From Agromyces atrinae (GTDB taxonomy: Bacteria > Actinomycetota > Actinomycetes > Actinomycetales > Microbacteriaceae), in the NCBI RefSeq assembly GCF_013407835.1, contig NZ_JACCBI010000001.1, positions 1-64,000 on the forward strand: a stretch of DNA of 64,000 bases, read 5' to 3'. Both the position numbers and the translations under genes were made by a program. Under the pieces are notes generated by a model that saw only the letters and a program-made list of their open reading frames with translations, was not told where the DNA came from and made no database searches. Shown here piece after piece: positions 18,891 through 27,931 of this stretch (its first letter is position 1; every line of letters begins with the position of its first letter).

Positions 18891-18896
18891 TAGGAT
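18891..18896 (+). promoter_or_regulatory. -10 box (TAGGAT) for the molbindin gene
   Basis: TAGGAT lies 32 bp upstream of the ATG at 18929. A GAGGGA ribosome binding site follows in the short leader. No -35 was identified. Confidence 0.45.
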
Positions 18897-18928
18897 CGAG
18901 CGCAACCGACCCATACGAGGGAGCACCC

Positions 18929-19138
18929 ATGCGCATCAGTGCACGCAACCGTCTGAAGGGCACCATCGTCGAGGTGACGAAGGGCGCGACGACCGCCCAC
19001 GTTCGCATCGACGTGGGCGGCTCCCTCGTCACGGCCTCCATCACGAATGACGCGGTCGACGAGCTCGGGCTCGTCGCGGGCGGCGAGGCCTATGCCGTCG
19101 TCAAGGCCTCCGACGTCATGGTCGCCGTCGACGACTGA
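18929..19138 (+). CDS. Molybdopterin-binding (TOBE/Mop domain) protein
   Basis: A 69-residue single Mop/TOBE domain (molbindin). It starts MRISARNRLKGTIVEVTKGA, the typical Mop opening, and continues with VRIDVGGSLVTASITNDAVDELGL and AYAVVKASDVMVAVDD. Such proteins bind molybdate or tungstate oxyanions as oligomers and are thought to store or shuttle them in the cytoplasm. The length equals one domain. No molybdate ABC transporter or cofactor gene is next to it, so the physiological context is unclear. A possible partner is the small gene that starts six bases after its stop. Confidence 0.9.
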   Translation: MRISARNRLKGTIVEVTKGATTAHVRIDVGGSLVTASITNDAVDELGLVAGGEAYAVVKASDVMVAVDD

Positions 19139-19143
19139 GCCTC

Positions 19144-19413
19144 GTGCGAGAGATTCGACTGTTCCCTGAGGTCGTCACCGATTGGCCACTCTGGGATGAC
19201 GAAGGCGATGACACGAGCGCCGAAGCTCTCGGGCTGTCGCCGCAACTGGCCGAGCGACTGATCCGCTGGAACGACATGTGGCAGACCTGCCGAGACCCCA
19301 TTCGCGGCTGGCGTCGAGAGTCGGATCGTTCGGCTTGGGAGGCCGGGCGGCCGCGCCTCGTGCGTGCCCTCGCGGCTGAGCTTCGCGGCGTCGCGACGGT
19401 CATCGACGGGTAA
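19144..19413 (+). CDS. Small hypothetical protein
   Basis: An 89-residue protein starting at a GTG six bases after the molbindin stop. It has a Trp-rich middle (DWPLWDDEGDD, LIRWNDMWQTC, IRGWRRESDRSAWEAG) and is otherwise helical. I recognise no domain. The close spacing to the molbindin gene suggests cotranscription. The start has no strong ribosome binding site of its own, so translation may be coupled. Codon use looks like the rest of the window (mostly G or C at third positions), which supports real coding. Confidence 0.55.
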   Translation: MREIRLFPEVVTDWPLWDDEGDDTSAEALGLSPQLAERLIRWNDMWQTCRDPIRGWRRESDRSAWEAGRPRLVRALAAELRGVATVIDG

Positions 19414-19565
19414 GGGCACGGGGCATCCCCTCAGTGGAGAAGGAGATCGGGCGCGACACGCCGCTCGGCGGCATCCGCCGCGCCGCATCGTGCGCGGGAT
19501 CTCCGTATCGGTCGCGCACGGCGGATGCGAGAAGATGACGGGATGCATGTCTCGGGAGGGGAGAG

Positions 19566-20240
19566 GTGAACGTGGCGACGCCCCGACTGTTCCCCTTCGA
19601 TCGCGTGGTGACACGCGCCGGTGTCGGGCGCGCCGGCGAGTTGCAGGGCCGGGCGTGCGTGCTCATCCCGTTCGTGCCCTTCGACGGCATGTGGGACTTC
19701 CACGACATCGATGCCGCCGCGCCGGGCGACTACGAGGCGTCAGCGTGGCGCGGTGACGACGCCTCGCGTCGACAGTTCCGCGAGTGGGACATCGAGTGGG
19801 TGCCGCAGAGCGAGGTGCGCGCGTTCGTCGCGGCGCATTTCTGGCACCTCGATGCGGATCGCCTGCCCCTCGGTGAACCCAATGGCAGCGGCGCGCTCCT
19901 CGCCGCACTCGTCGTCGACGCGATCGCCGACCGATACCCCTCAGTCGCTGTCGAGTACGTGCCGGCGGGTTCCGAGCGTCATTTCGCAACCGCGATCTTC
20001 ACGCCGCAGAATCGAGACGGCGCCGTGGTGACGCTGTACGTGAATCACGACGAGTCGTTCGAACTTCACGTGAGAAGTTTCATCGTCGTCGATATGCCGG
20101 CCACCGAGGGAAGCGTCCCGGAACGGGCGTCGGCGATCGTGACCATGATCGTCGCTGTCGCGTCGAACGGGATTCGCCGCGGGCTGCCCGATCGACTGAT
20201 CGGAAACGGATTCAGGCGTGTCGGGCCGTGGCGCACGTGA
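19566..20240 (+). CDS. Hypothetical protein
   Basis: A 224-residue protein with no recognised domain. It begins at a GTG with a strong purine-rich ribosome binding site (GGGAGGGGAGAGG). Readable features are an N-terminal VLIPFVPFDGMWDFHDID, a central ALLAALVVDAIADRYPSVAVEYVPAG, and a C-terminal amphipathic region (RASAIVTMIVAVASNGIRRG). No signal peptide is evident. It overlaps the next gene by 4 bp (GTGA), so the two are probably translated as a unit. Third-position GC bias supports coding. Confidence 0.6.
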   Translation: MNVATPRLFPFDRVVTRAGVGRAGELQGRACVLIPFVPFDGMWDFHDIDAAAPGDYEASAWRGDDASRRQFREWDIEWVPQSEVRAFVAAHFWHLDADRLPLGEPNGSGALLAALVVDAIADRYPSVAVEYVPAGSERHFATAIFTPQNRDGAVVTLYVNHDESFELHVRSFIVVDMPATEGSVPERASAIVTMIVAVASNGIRRGLPDRLIGNGFRRVGPWRT

Positions 20241-20752
20241 GCAGTCGCGGGAGAGGGAATCGATTCCTCAACAGAATCGCCGAGGTGGTGAACCTCGTCG
20301 CAACGGCCGTCGTGGCGTGCGTCCTCGTCGTCGCGGTGATCCTCGGCGTCGTCCAGATCCTCGACGTGAACCAGCCGGTCGTCTGGGGCACGTTCCGACA
20401 CGAGTACTGCGTCGATCGACCCCGAGGCGGATGCTCGAGCATCGGCCGGTGGACGAGCGACGACGGCGCCATCGAACTGCTCAGCGTGAGGCTCGACGGA
20501 AACGTCGATTCGCGGGGCCTGGCGCGGGCCAGCTATCAACCGGAGGGGGTGTCGAACGATGCTGACAACAACATCGTTCACGGCGAGTTCGGCACGAACG
20601 TGGCATTCTGGGCGCCCTGGCTCCTCGCTGTCGTGATCGCCGGCCTTCTCGCCGTGCGCACCGGCTGGGTGAACAGATTCACGCTCAGGGGCGGACGCAT
20701 CGTCCGGAAGCCGCGTCGACCCGCGGGAGTCGCGCCGAGGCATCGTGCATGA
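20237..20752 (+). CDS. Hypothetical two-TM membrane protein
   Basis: A 171-residue membrane protein. An N-terminal hydrophobic segment lies at about residues 16-40 (VVNLVATAVVACVLVVAVILGVV) and a second at about 123-143 (FWAPWLLAVVIAGLLAV). Between them is an ~80-residue loop with two cysteines (EYCVDRPRGGCSS) that could form a disulfide outside the cell. The tail is basic. The start is the GTG at 20237, which overlaps the stop of the preceding hypothetical gene in the usual 4-bp way; a GTG at 20228 is possible. Function unknown. Confidence 0.6.
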   Translation: MSSRGRGNRFLNRIAEVVNLVATAVVACVLVVAVILGVVQILDVNQPVVWGTFRHEYCVDRPRGGCSSIGRWTSDDGAIELLSVRLDGNVDSRGLARASYQPEGVSNDADNNIVHGEFGTNVAFWAPWLLAVVIAGLLAVRTGWVNRFTLRGGRIVRKPRRPAGVAPRHRA

Positions 20753-20792
20753 GTCGAGGGATGCCTCGCAGGAGGTCTGACGCGCGCGCATC

Positions 20793-20820
20793 TTGACTCC
20801 CGGCGGCAGCGGCGTATGCT
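20793..20820 (+). promoter_or_regulatory. Consensus promoter (TTGACT-16-TATGCT)
   Basis: TTGACT at 20793-20798 and TATGCT at 20815-20820 are separated by 16 bases. This is the closest match to a housekeeping sigma-70 promoter in the window; most others here have only a -10. Transcription should begin near 20827, directly in front of a LexA-type palindrome. Confidence 0.75.
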
Positions 20821-20829
20821 CGTTAACTC

Positions 20830-20845
20830 TCGAACATGCGTTCGA
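20830..20845. promoter_or_regulatory. Perfect LexA/SOS box
   Basis: TCGAACATGCGTTCGA matches the mycobacterial-type SOS box TCGAACNNNNGTTCGA at every fixed position. It overlaps the predicted transcription start of the promoter at 20793-20820, the standard place for a repressor operator. It lies 24 bp upstream of the ATG of the DUF6504-like gene. Confidence 0.8.
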
Positions 20846-20869
20846 TGAGTGCCTGCCCCGGAGACGACT

Positions 20870-21139
20870 ATGACCACGATGACCGACACGTTGACCGTCT
20901 GGACGACGACCCGAGGCGTACCCGAGCGCATCTTCTGGCGCGGGCGGCGGTGGAACGTCATCGATATCCCGACGCCGTTGCACGGTGAGGCGATCGATGT
21001 GCCCGACCTCATCACCCACCCGCCCATGCGACGCATCGGCTGGAGGTTCACGGTGCGCACGCCCGATCACTCCGACGTCAGACTCATCGACGTGCGCCAC
21101 GACGGCGAGCACTGGAGCCTCATCCGCGACCTCGGCTGA
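20870..21139 (+). CDS. DUF6504-like protein, predicted SOS-regulated
   Basis: An 89-residue protein of unknown function. The stretch PERIFWRGRRWNVIDIPTPL and the closing RRIGWRFTVRTPDHSDVRLIDVRHDGEHWSLIRDLG resemble the DUF6504 family as I recall it; members often lie beside Y-family or ImuB-like polymerase genes in actinobacteria. No polymerase gene is next to it here. The ATG at 20870 has a GGAG ribosome binding site six bases upstream. A near-consensus promoter and a perfect LexA box precede it, so it is probably silent until DNA damage. It may be a small accessory factor for damage tolerance; that is inference from regulation and family context. Confidence 0.72.
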   Translation: MTTMTDTLTVWTTTRGVPERIFWRGRRWNVIDIPTPLHGEAIDVPDLITHPPMRRIGWRFTVRTPDHSDVRLIDVRHDGEHWSLIRDLG

Positions 21140-21194
21140 GCGCGGCGGGCGTCATCGAACGCGACCGGGGTCGCGAATGCGACAGGATGACGGG

Positions 21195-21884
21195 ATGGAC
21201 GCCATCGCGCGAGCTCGGGAGCTGTACACCCGGGGCAATCACCGTGCGGCGATCGATCTGCTCCGTCCCGCAGCCGAGGCCGACAGTACGCCGTACGAGG
21301 CGAGGCTCGCGCTCGCGGAGATCTACCGCGACATGGGCTGCCCCGATCAGGCGGGTCGGTGGGGCATCGCGATCGACGGGTGGACGACCGAGCGGGAGCG
21401 CGATCGGCTCGCATCGTTGCTCGCCGCGACGGGAGTGTCGGATCGACGGGTCCGGAGCTTCCTCCGCATTCCGGCCGAAGCATCCGAGCCGATCGATCTC
21501 GGTGAGCTCATCAGCGCACTTCCCGTGGAGCACCGTCGTCTGAGGGCCCGTCTGCGCCCCGCTCCCGGCGCGCCGGCCGCCGAGCGCGCTGCCGGCTTCG
21601 CGCTCGTCGCTGCTGTTCTCTTCGGCCTCGCGAGCGTGCTGATCATGGCGATCGGTCTCGTCGGCACGTACCTCAGCGTTCTCCTCTCCGCCGAGAGTTC
21701 TCCGGCGCTCGTGCAGTGGAGTGCGGTCTCTGCTCTGCTGAGCGGAGCCGCGGCGCTCGTGGCGAGCGCGATCGCCGTGATCATCTCGCGGGCTCCGGGC
21801 GCTGTGTGGCGAATCGTGTCGGCCGGCATCCTCGTGCTCATCGGCCTTTCTCTGAGCGGCATGTTCTCGGGTATCGCCGCCTGA
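21195..21884 (+). CDS. DUF6584-like membrane protein
   Basis: A 229-residue protein. The N-terminal ~75 residues form a TPR-like helical region (RARELYTRGNHRAAIDLLRPAAEAD, LAEIYRDMGCPDQAGRWGIAIDG), which matches the DUF6584 family pattern as I recall it. The C-terminal half has about three hydrophobic segments (FALVAAVLFGLASVLIMAIGLVG, ALLSGAAALVASAIAVII, GILVLIGLSLSGMFSGIAA). It is therefore likely membrane-anchored with a cytoplasmic helical domain. Start ATG at 21195 with an upstream AGGA. No function is known to me. Confidence 0.65.
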   Translation: MDAIARARELYTRGNHRAAIDLLRPAAEADSTPYEARLALAEIYRDMGCPDQAGRWGIAIDGWTTERERDRLASLLAATGVSDRRVRSFLRIPAEASEPIDLGELISALPVEHRRLRARLRPAPGAPAAERAAGFALVAAVLFGLASVLIMAIGLVGTYLSVLLSAESSPALVQWSAVSALLSGAAALVASAIAVIISRAPGAVWRIVSAGILVLIGLSLSGMFSGIAA

Positions 21885-21961
21885 CCGAGCGCGTGGCCCC
21901 ACCCCGCATCTCACAAACGCTGCAGCGCGGATGAGCGCAGACCTTTACACGAGAGGTCACC

Positions 21962-21997
21962 CCGAGACGTCTCGGCGAAACGGCCGCTGCCTAGCGT
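21962..21997 (+). promoter_or_regulatory. Palindrome plus -10 box upstream of the FNT channel
   Basis: CCGAGACGTCTCGG (21962-21975) is a perfect 14-bp palindrome. TAGCGT (21992-21997) is a possible -10, and the palindrome covers where its -35 would be. This fits a regulator binding site controlling the channel gene that starts at 22052. Confidence 0.4.
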
Positions 21998-22051
21998 CGA
22001 GGCAGGTCGTCATGTGCGGCCGTCCACTTCTGAAGCGCTCGGAGCATCCCC

Positions 22052-22957
22052 TTGTCCTATGTGAAGCCCGCCGAACTCGTCACGACTCTGATCGACGCCG
22101 GTGAGACGAAGATCTTCCTGTCCACCCGCGACACCATCATCCGTTCGACGATGGGCGGTGCGCTCCTCACGATCGCTGCCGCGTTCGCGGTCACGGTGAG
22201 CGTCACGACCGGGGTGCCGCTGCTCGGCGCCGTCCTCTTCCCCGTCGGCTTCATCATGCTGTACCTGCTCGGATATGACCTGCTCACGGGCGTCTTCGTG
22301 CTCGGCCCCCTCGCGTGGATGGACAAGCGACCCGGCGTCACGATCGGCGGAGTCCTCCGCAACTGGGGCCTCGTCTTCGTCGGCAACTTCATCGGAGCGT
22401 TCACGGTCGCCGTGCTCATGGCGATCGTTGTGACGTACGGCTTCTCGGAGGCACCCAACGAGGTCGGCGTCGCGATCGGGCACATCGGTGAGGGCCGCAC
22501 CGTCGGCTACGCCGATCACGGGGCGGCGGGCATGCTCACGCTCTTCATTCGCGGAGTGCTCTGCAACTGGATGGTCTCGACGGGCGTCGTCATGGCGATG
22601 ATCGCCAAGGATGTGCCGGGCAAGGCGATCGCCATGTGGATGCCCATCATGCTGTTCTTCTTCATGGGCTTCGAGCACTCGATCGTCAACATGTTCCTCT
22701 TCCCGTCGGGCCTCCTCCTCGGCGCGCAGTTCACGATCATGGACTACCTCGTCTGGAACGAGATCCCCACCGTCCTCGGCAACCTCGTCGGCGGACTCGT
22801 CTTCACCGCCATCCCGCTCTACGTCACGTACGCCCGCGCGAAGGCACCTCGTAACGAGACGCCCCGCCGCCCGGTCGAACCGCGCGTCTCACGCCGCCGC
22901 GGCCTCGCCGGCAGCGTCGCGTCGTCGGCGGCCTCCGCGCCCACCGCGAAGGTCTGA
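22052..22957 (+). CDS. Formate/nitrite transporter (FNT) family channel
   Basis: A 301-residue member of the FNT family of pentameric anion channels (FocA, NirC, HSC). About six membrane segments are visible. Family-type motifs include LGYDLLTGVFVLGPLAWMD, RNWGLVFVGNFIGAF, the central-histidine region FFFMGFEHSIVNMFLFPSG, and RGVLCNWMVSTGVVMA. The start is a TTG preceded by CGGAG; a GTG nine bases later is an alternative. The C-terminal 40 residues are basic and cytoplasmic. The anion (formate, nitrite or other) cannot be chosen from the sequence, since no metabolic partner gene is adjacent. Confidence 0.88.
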   Translation: MSYVKPAELVTTLIDAGETKIFLSTRDTIIRSTMGGALLTIAAAFAVTVSVTTGVPLLGAVLFPVGFIMLYLLGYDLLTGVFVLGPLAWMDKRPGVTIGGVLRNWGLVFVGNFIGAFTVAVLMAIVVTYGFSEAPNEVGVAIGHIGEGRTVGYADHGAAGMLTLFIRGVLCNWMVSTGVVMAMIAKDVPGKAIAMWMPIMLFFFMGFEHSIVNMFLFPSGLLLGAQFTIMDYLVWNEIPTVLGNLVGGLVFTAIPLYVTYARAKAPRNETPRRPVEPRVSRRRGLAGSVASSAASAPTAKV

Positions 22958-22993
22958 GCGGTCCGGGCGGCTCGCGGGGGGAGAGCGCGAAAG

Positions 22994-22999
22994 TAGGCT
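22994..22999 (+). promoter_or_regulatory. -10 box (TAGGCT) for the ABC-F gene
   Basis: TAGGCT lies 53 bp upstream of the ABC-F start, with an AAGGAA ribosome binding site in between. No -35 partner was identified. Confidence 0.45.
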
Positions 23000-23052
23000 G
23001 GTGGGGCGGATGACGCGTGCCCGCGACTCCCACCGAACCGAAGGAAGCCTGC

Positions 23053-24630
<1,578 letters not shown>

Positions 24631-24705
24631 GCCCCCGGCATCCGCGCCGGACCCGCCGACGGATGACGGCGAGAACGCCCCTCGCCGCGCGTGCCCCGCG
24701 CACCG

Positions 24706-24711
24706 TACACT
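24706..24711 (+). promoter_or_regulatory. -10 box (TACACT) for the CWB2-M23 gene
   Basis: TACACT lies 80 bp upstream of the ATG at 24792. The leader ends in GGGAGGGGAG, a strong ribosome binding site. I looked for a cyclic-di-AMP (ydaO-type) riboswitch, often found before actinobacterial cell-wall hydrolases, and did not see one in this short leader. Confidence 0.4.
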
Positions 24712-24791
24712 TCATGATGCAACGTGCGGATCGGGCGTGAGATCTACCACGGGGCTGCTGGGTAGTCAGCGCCGACGGGAGGGGAGCCCGG

Positions 24792-26522
24792 ATGTTCCGA
24801 ACTCATGCCATTGCGGCGGCGATCGCGGCGATCGCGATCGTCAGCGGAGGTGCGCTCGCACCCGTGCACGCGGCGGAGGAGCCGGCGCCGATCACGTCGG
24901 CGACGAGTACGCCCGCACCGAATACGCCGGCACCGAGTACGCCGGCGCCGAGCGATGCGCCGGGCGGGGATGAATCGCTTCAGCACATTCCAGTGGAGAC
25001 CGAGGCTCCGGTGGCGACGTCGGCGCCCACCGAGCCTGCGCCGGTCGACCCGGCACCGGCCGAGACGCCGGCACCGCAGGCACCCGTCGAGACCGCGACG
25101 CCCGAGCCCGTCATCCCGACGCCTGCGCCCACCCCGCTCGCGCCGCAGTCGACGACGAAGCCCGATGTGCGCGCCGCGTCCCAGACCGTCATCGCGCCGT
25201 TCCCCAACGGCGTCAACCGCCTCGCGGGCGTCGACCGCTTCGAGACCGCGATCGCCGTCTCGAAGCGATTCGCACCGAGCATCCCCGTGCTCTACATGTC
25301 GACGGCGACCGACTTCCCCGACGCGCTCACCGCCGCCGCAGCCGCGGCGAAGGGCGGCGGACCCCTTCTTCTGACCTATGCCGATGTGCTGCCGCCGGCG
25401 GTCAAGGCCGAGATCCAGCGACTGTCGCCCGAGCGCATCATCGTCGTCGGCGGCGAGGCGATCATCGGCGGTGCGGTCTTCAACGAACTGTCGAATCTCG
25501 CTCCGCGCATCAGCCGCCTCGGCGGAAGCGACCGCTACCAGACCGGCGAGATCCTCGCGCTCGAGGCGTTCAACTCCTCCGCCGAGGCATTCATCGCGAC
25601 GGGCCGCGACTTCCCCGACGCCCTCGCCGCTTCGGCCGCCGCCGGTGCGCGCTCCGCGCCCGTGCTGCTCGTCGACGGCCTCGCCGACACAGTGCGCGAG
25701 AGCACCGTGCGGGCCTTGCGCTCGCTCGGGGTGACCTCCGTGCGCCTCGCGGGCGGCACCGGAGCGGTGAGCGCCGGCATCGAGTCCGCTCTCCGATCGT
25801 TCGGTTTCTCGATCGAGCGGTATCAGGGCGAAGACCGGTACCTCACGGCATCGGCCATCAACACGGCGGTCTTCGGTTCGAACATCCGCACCGTGTTCTT
25901 CGCGACCGGGCTCGAGTTCCCCGACGCGTTGGCCGGTGCGGCCCTCGCGGGCGGAATGAAGATGCCGCTCTACATCACGCGCGTCGGCTGCATCCCGCAC
26001 CCCGTGCACACCGCGCTCAACGCGATCAACCCGCCCGCCCGCGTCATCCTCGGAGGCGAAGGAGCGGTCAACTCTTCGGTCGAGACCAACACGGCGTGCG
26101 CCGCCGCGTGGACGAAGCCCGCGAACGGACGCATCACCGACGTCTACGGCCCGCGCACCCCGATCTGCACGCCGGGAGGCTGCTCGAACAGCTTCCACTA
26201 CGGCACCGACATCGGCACGGGCTGCTGGTCGCCGATCTACGCCGCCGCCGGTGGCCGCGTCACCCACGCGTCGTGGCTCGGCACGTACGGCAACTACATC
26301 AAGATCTCGCACGGCTCCTCGATCGATACGGGCTACGCGCACCTCGTGAACGGGGGATACCTCGTGAAGGTCGGTGACGTCGTCTCGACGGGTCAGCAGA
26401 TCGGTTGGTCGGGCACGACGGGCGCATCGACCGGATGCCACCTCCACTTCGAGGTGTTCTCCTCGGGCCTCCGCATCGATCCGCAGCCGTTCATGCTCCA
26501 GCGGGGCGTGCGTCTCGGCTGA
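24792..26522 (+). CDS. Secreted cell-wall hydrolase: CWB2 repeats plus M23 peptidase
   Basis: A 576-residue exported protein. A signal peptide (about 1-27, ending PVHA) is followed by a Pro/Thr/Ala-rich linker to about residue 130. Three cell-wall-binding repeats (CWB2) follow, marked by RLAGVDRFETAIAVSKRF (143), RLGGSDRYQTGEILALEAF (242) and RYQGEDRYLTASAINTAVF (343). A C-terminal M23 LytM-type peptidase domain ends the protein, with H469 and D473 in HYGTDIG, H517, and the HLHFEV motif (550-555). It should cut peptidoglycan cross-links while held to the wall. The fusion order of wall anchor then peptidase is the main feature. Cysteines near 458-464 could form a disulfide. Confidence 0.92.
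   Translation: MFRTHAIAAAIAAIAIVSGGALAPVHAAEEPAPITSATSTPAPNTPAPSTPAPSDAPGGDESLQHIPVETEAPVATSAPTEPAPVDPAPAETPAPQAPVETATPEPVIPTPAPTPLAPQSTTKPDVRAASQTVIAPFPNGVNRLAGVDRFETAIAVSKRFAPSIPVLYMSTATDFPDALTAAAAAAKGGGPLLLTYADVLPPAVKAEIQRLSPERIIVVGGEAIIGGAVFNELSNLAPRISRLGGSDRYQTGEILALEAFNSSAEAFIATGRDFPDALAASAAAGARSAPVLLVDGLADTVRESTVRALRSLGVTSVRLAGGTGAVSAGIESALRSFGFSIERYQGEDRYLTASAINTAVFGSNIRTVFFATGLEFPDALAGAALAGGMKMPLYITRVGCIPHPVHTALNAINPPARVILGGEGAVNSSVETNTACAAAWTKPANGRITDVYGPRTPICTPGGCSNSFHYGTDIGTGCWSPIYAAAGGRVTHASWLGTYGNYIKISHGSSIDTGYAHLVNGGYLVKVGDVVSTGQQIGWSGTTGASTGCHLHFEVFSSGLRIDPQPFMLQRGVRLG
24906..24950 (+). repeat. Three tandem 15-bp repeats in the linker of the CWB2-M23 gene
   Basis: Three near-identical 15-bp units (form ARTACGCCSGCRCCG) encode the repeating TPAP-S/N pentapeptide of the linker. 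In-frame 15-bp units allow expansion or loss without a frameshift, so linker length could vary between strains. Confidence 0.7.
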
Positions 26523-26545
26523 GCCGGGCCGGCACGAATCCGCAC

Positions 26546-26551
26546 TACGAT
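26546..26551 (+). promoter_or_regulatory. Leaderless -10 box (TACGAT)
   Basis: TACGAT lies six bases before the GTG at 26558. The gap (CGGCGG) is too short for a ribosome binding site at normal spacing, so a leaderless mRNA is likely. Confidence 0.5.
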
Positions 26552-26557
26552 CGGCGG

Positions 26558-26950
26558 GTGAGCTCTGACGACTTCCGTGCCCTGGGCGATGAGCCCTTCG
26601 TCCTCCTGACGACGTTCCGCCGCACCGGCGAGCCCGTGCCGACCCCCGTGTGGATCGTGCGCGACGGCGACCGTCTGCTCGTGACGACCGTCGCGAACTC
26701 CGGCAAGGTCAAGCGCATCGGTCACACGTCGCGCATCGAACTCGTCGCGTCGGATCGCGTCGGCGTCGTCACGGAGGGCGCTCCCGTCATCGTCGCGGAA
26801 GCGCGAGCGGATGACTCGGACGAGGTGCGATCGGTGCTCGACGACGCTCTCGTCGCGAAGTACGGCGACCGCTACCGCGAGGTGCGCTCGGCGCGTGAGG
26901 CGAGTCGCCCCGACCTGCGCTCGACCGCGCTCGTCATCACTCCGGTCTGA
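26558..26950 (+). CDS. PPOX-class (F420/flavin-binding) oxidoreductase-like protein
   Basis: A 130-residue protein of the pyridoxamine-phosphate-oxidase-like split-barrel fold. FVLLTTFRRTGEPVPTPVWIVRDGDRLLVTT and SGKVKRIGHTSRIELVASDRVG are the typical opening strands and loop of the PPOX class F420-dependent group common in actinobacteria (Rv2061c type). The basic loop KVKRIG would contact the cofactor phosphate. The substrate is unknown. The GTG start is fixed by the fold and by a leaderless -10 box. The gene stands alone between the wall hydrolase and the minus-strand SDR gene. Confidence 0.8.
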   Translation: MSSDDFRALGDEPFVLLTTFRRTGEPVPTPVWIVRDGDRLLVTTVANSGKVKRIGHTSRIELVASDRVGVVTEGAPVIVAEARADDSDEVRSVLDDALVAKYGDRYREVRSAREASRPDLRSTALVITPV

Positions 26951-27004
26951 GGCCCGTCGCCGTCATCCGCCGGTCGCCGTCATCCGCCGGTCGACTGGGC
27001 CGCC

Positions 27005-27799
27005 CTACGGCAGGATCGAGTCGATGTAGCCGCCGTCGACACGCACGGCCGCCCCGGTCGTCGCCGAGGCGAGCGGTGAGCTCAGGTACACGACCATGTT
27101 CGCGATCTCGGCGGGTTCGATGAGGCGTTGCAGCAGCGACTGCGGGCGGTGCACGCGCATGAACTCGCGCTGCGCCTCGTCCCACGGCAGCGCCGGGTCG
27201 ACGAGCTCGTAGACGAAGTCCTCGACGCCGCCCGTGTGCGTCGGGCCGGCGAGCACCGAGTTGACCGTCACTCCGCTTCCCGCGGCGGCCTTCGCGAATC
27301 CGCGCGAGACTCCGAGCAGGGCCGTTTTCGAGACGCCGTAGTGGATCATCTCGGCCGGGGTCACGACCGCCGAATCGCTGCCGATGTATTGGATGCGGCC
27401 CCAGCCGCGCGCCATCATTCCGGGAAGGTAGAGGCGTGTGAGTCGCACGGCGGCGAGCACGTTGACCTCGAAGTAGCGGCGCCACTCCTCGTCGCTGATC
27501 TCGAGAGCCGTCGTCGCGCCGAAGATGCCGAGGTTGTTGATGAGGATGTCGACGTCGGGGTAGCGCTCGGCCGCCGTGAGCGCACCTTTCTCGGTCGCGA
27601 TGTCGGCCACGAACTTCTTGATGTCGGCGTCGGGCACGGCGCGGGTGAGGGTTTCCGCCGCCCGTGTCACACTGCGGGAGTTCCGGCCGTTGAGGATGAC
27701 GGTCGCACCCGCTCGCGCGAGACCCTCGGCGATCGCCGCACCGATTCCCTGACTCGAGCCGCTGACGAGCGCCGTCTTACCGCCGAGGTCGATCTGCAT
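27005..27799 (-). CDS. SDR family oxidoreductase
   Basis: A 264-residue short-chain dehydrogenase/reductase. The Rossmann dinucleotide motif is SGSSQGIGAAIAEGLA near residue 14. NNLG replaces the common NNAG strand motif. The catalytic residues appear as S in IGSDSAVV and Y/K in the YGVSK motif. The C-terminal VVYLSSPLASATTGAAVRVDGGY is typical of the family. The cofactor and substrate are not inferable; the N-terminal LNGRNSRSV after strand 2 would suit NADP. Start at 27797-27799 (MQIDLGGKTALV). It is divergent from the Fpg-like glycosylase gene. Confidence 0.92.
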   Translation of the reverse strand: MQIDLGGKTALVSGSSQGIGAAIAEGLARAGATVILNGRNSRSVTRAAETLTRAVPDADIKKFVADIATEKGALTAAERYPDVDILINNLGIFGATTALEISDEEWRRYFEVNVLAAVRLTRLYLPGMMARGWGRIQYIGSDSAVVTPAEMIHYGVSKTALLGVSRGFAKAAAGSGVTVNSVLAGPTHTGGVEDFVYELVDPALPWDEAQREFMRVHRPQSLLQRLIEPAEIANMVVYLSSPLASATTGAAVRVDGGYIDSILP

Positions 27800-27931
27800 G
27801 AGAGTCCTTCCGTCGAAGCGGGCATCTCTAGTGTGAACCACCGCGCTCTCGAGAACATGCCCGAGTGCGGGGGATACCTGCGACACACGCTCGCCCTCGA
27901 CGGCGTCGGCGGTCGGTGCGAGCATGGGGGC

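Noticed and set aside
24712..24791. Possible cyclic-di-AMP (ydaO) riboswitch before the CWB2-M23 gene
   Set aside because: The leader is only about 80 bases and lacks the conserved aptamer core. A short GCTG/CAGC hairpin is the only structure seen.
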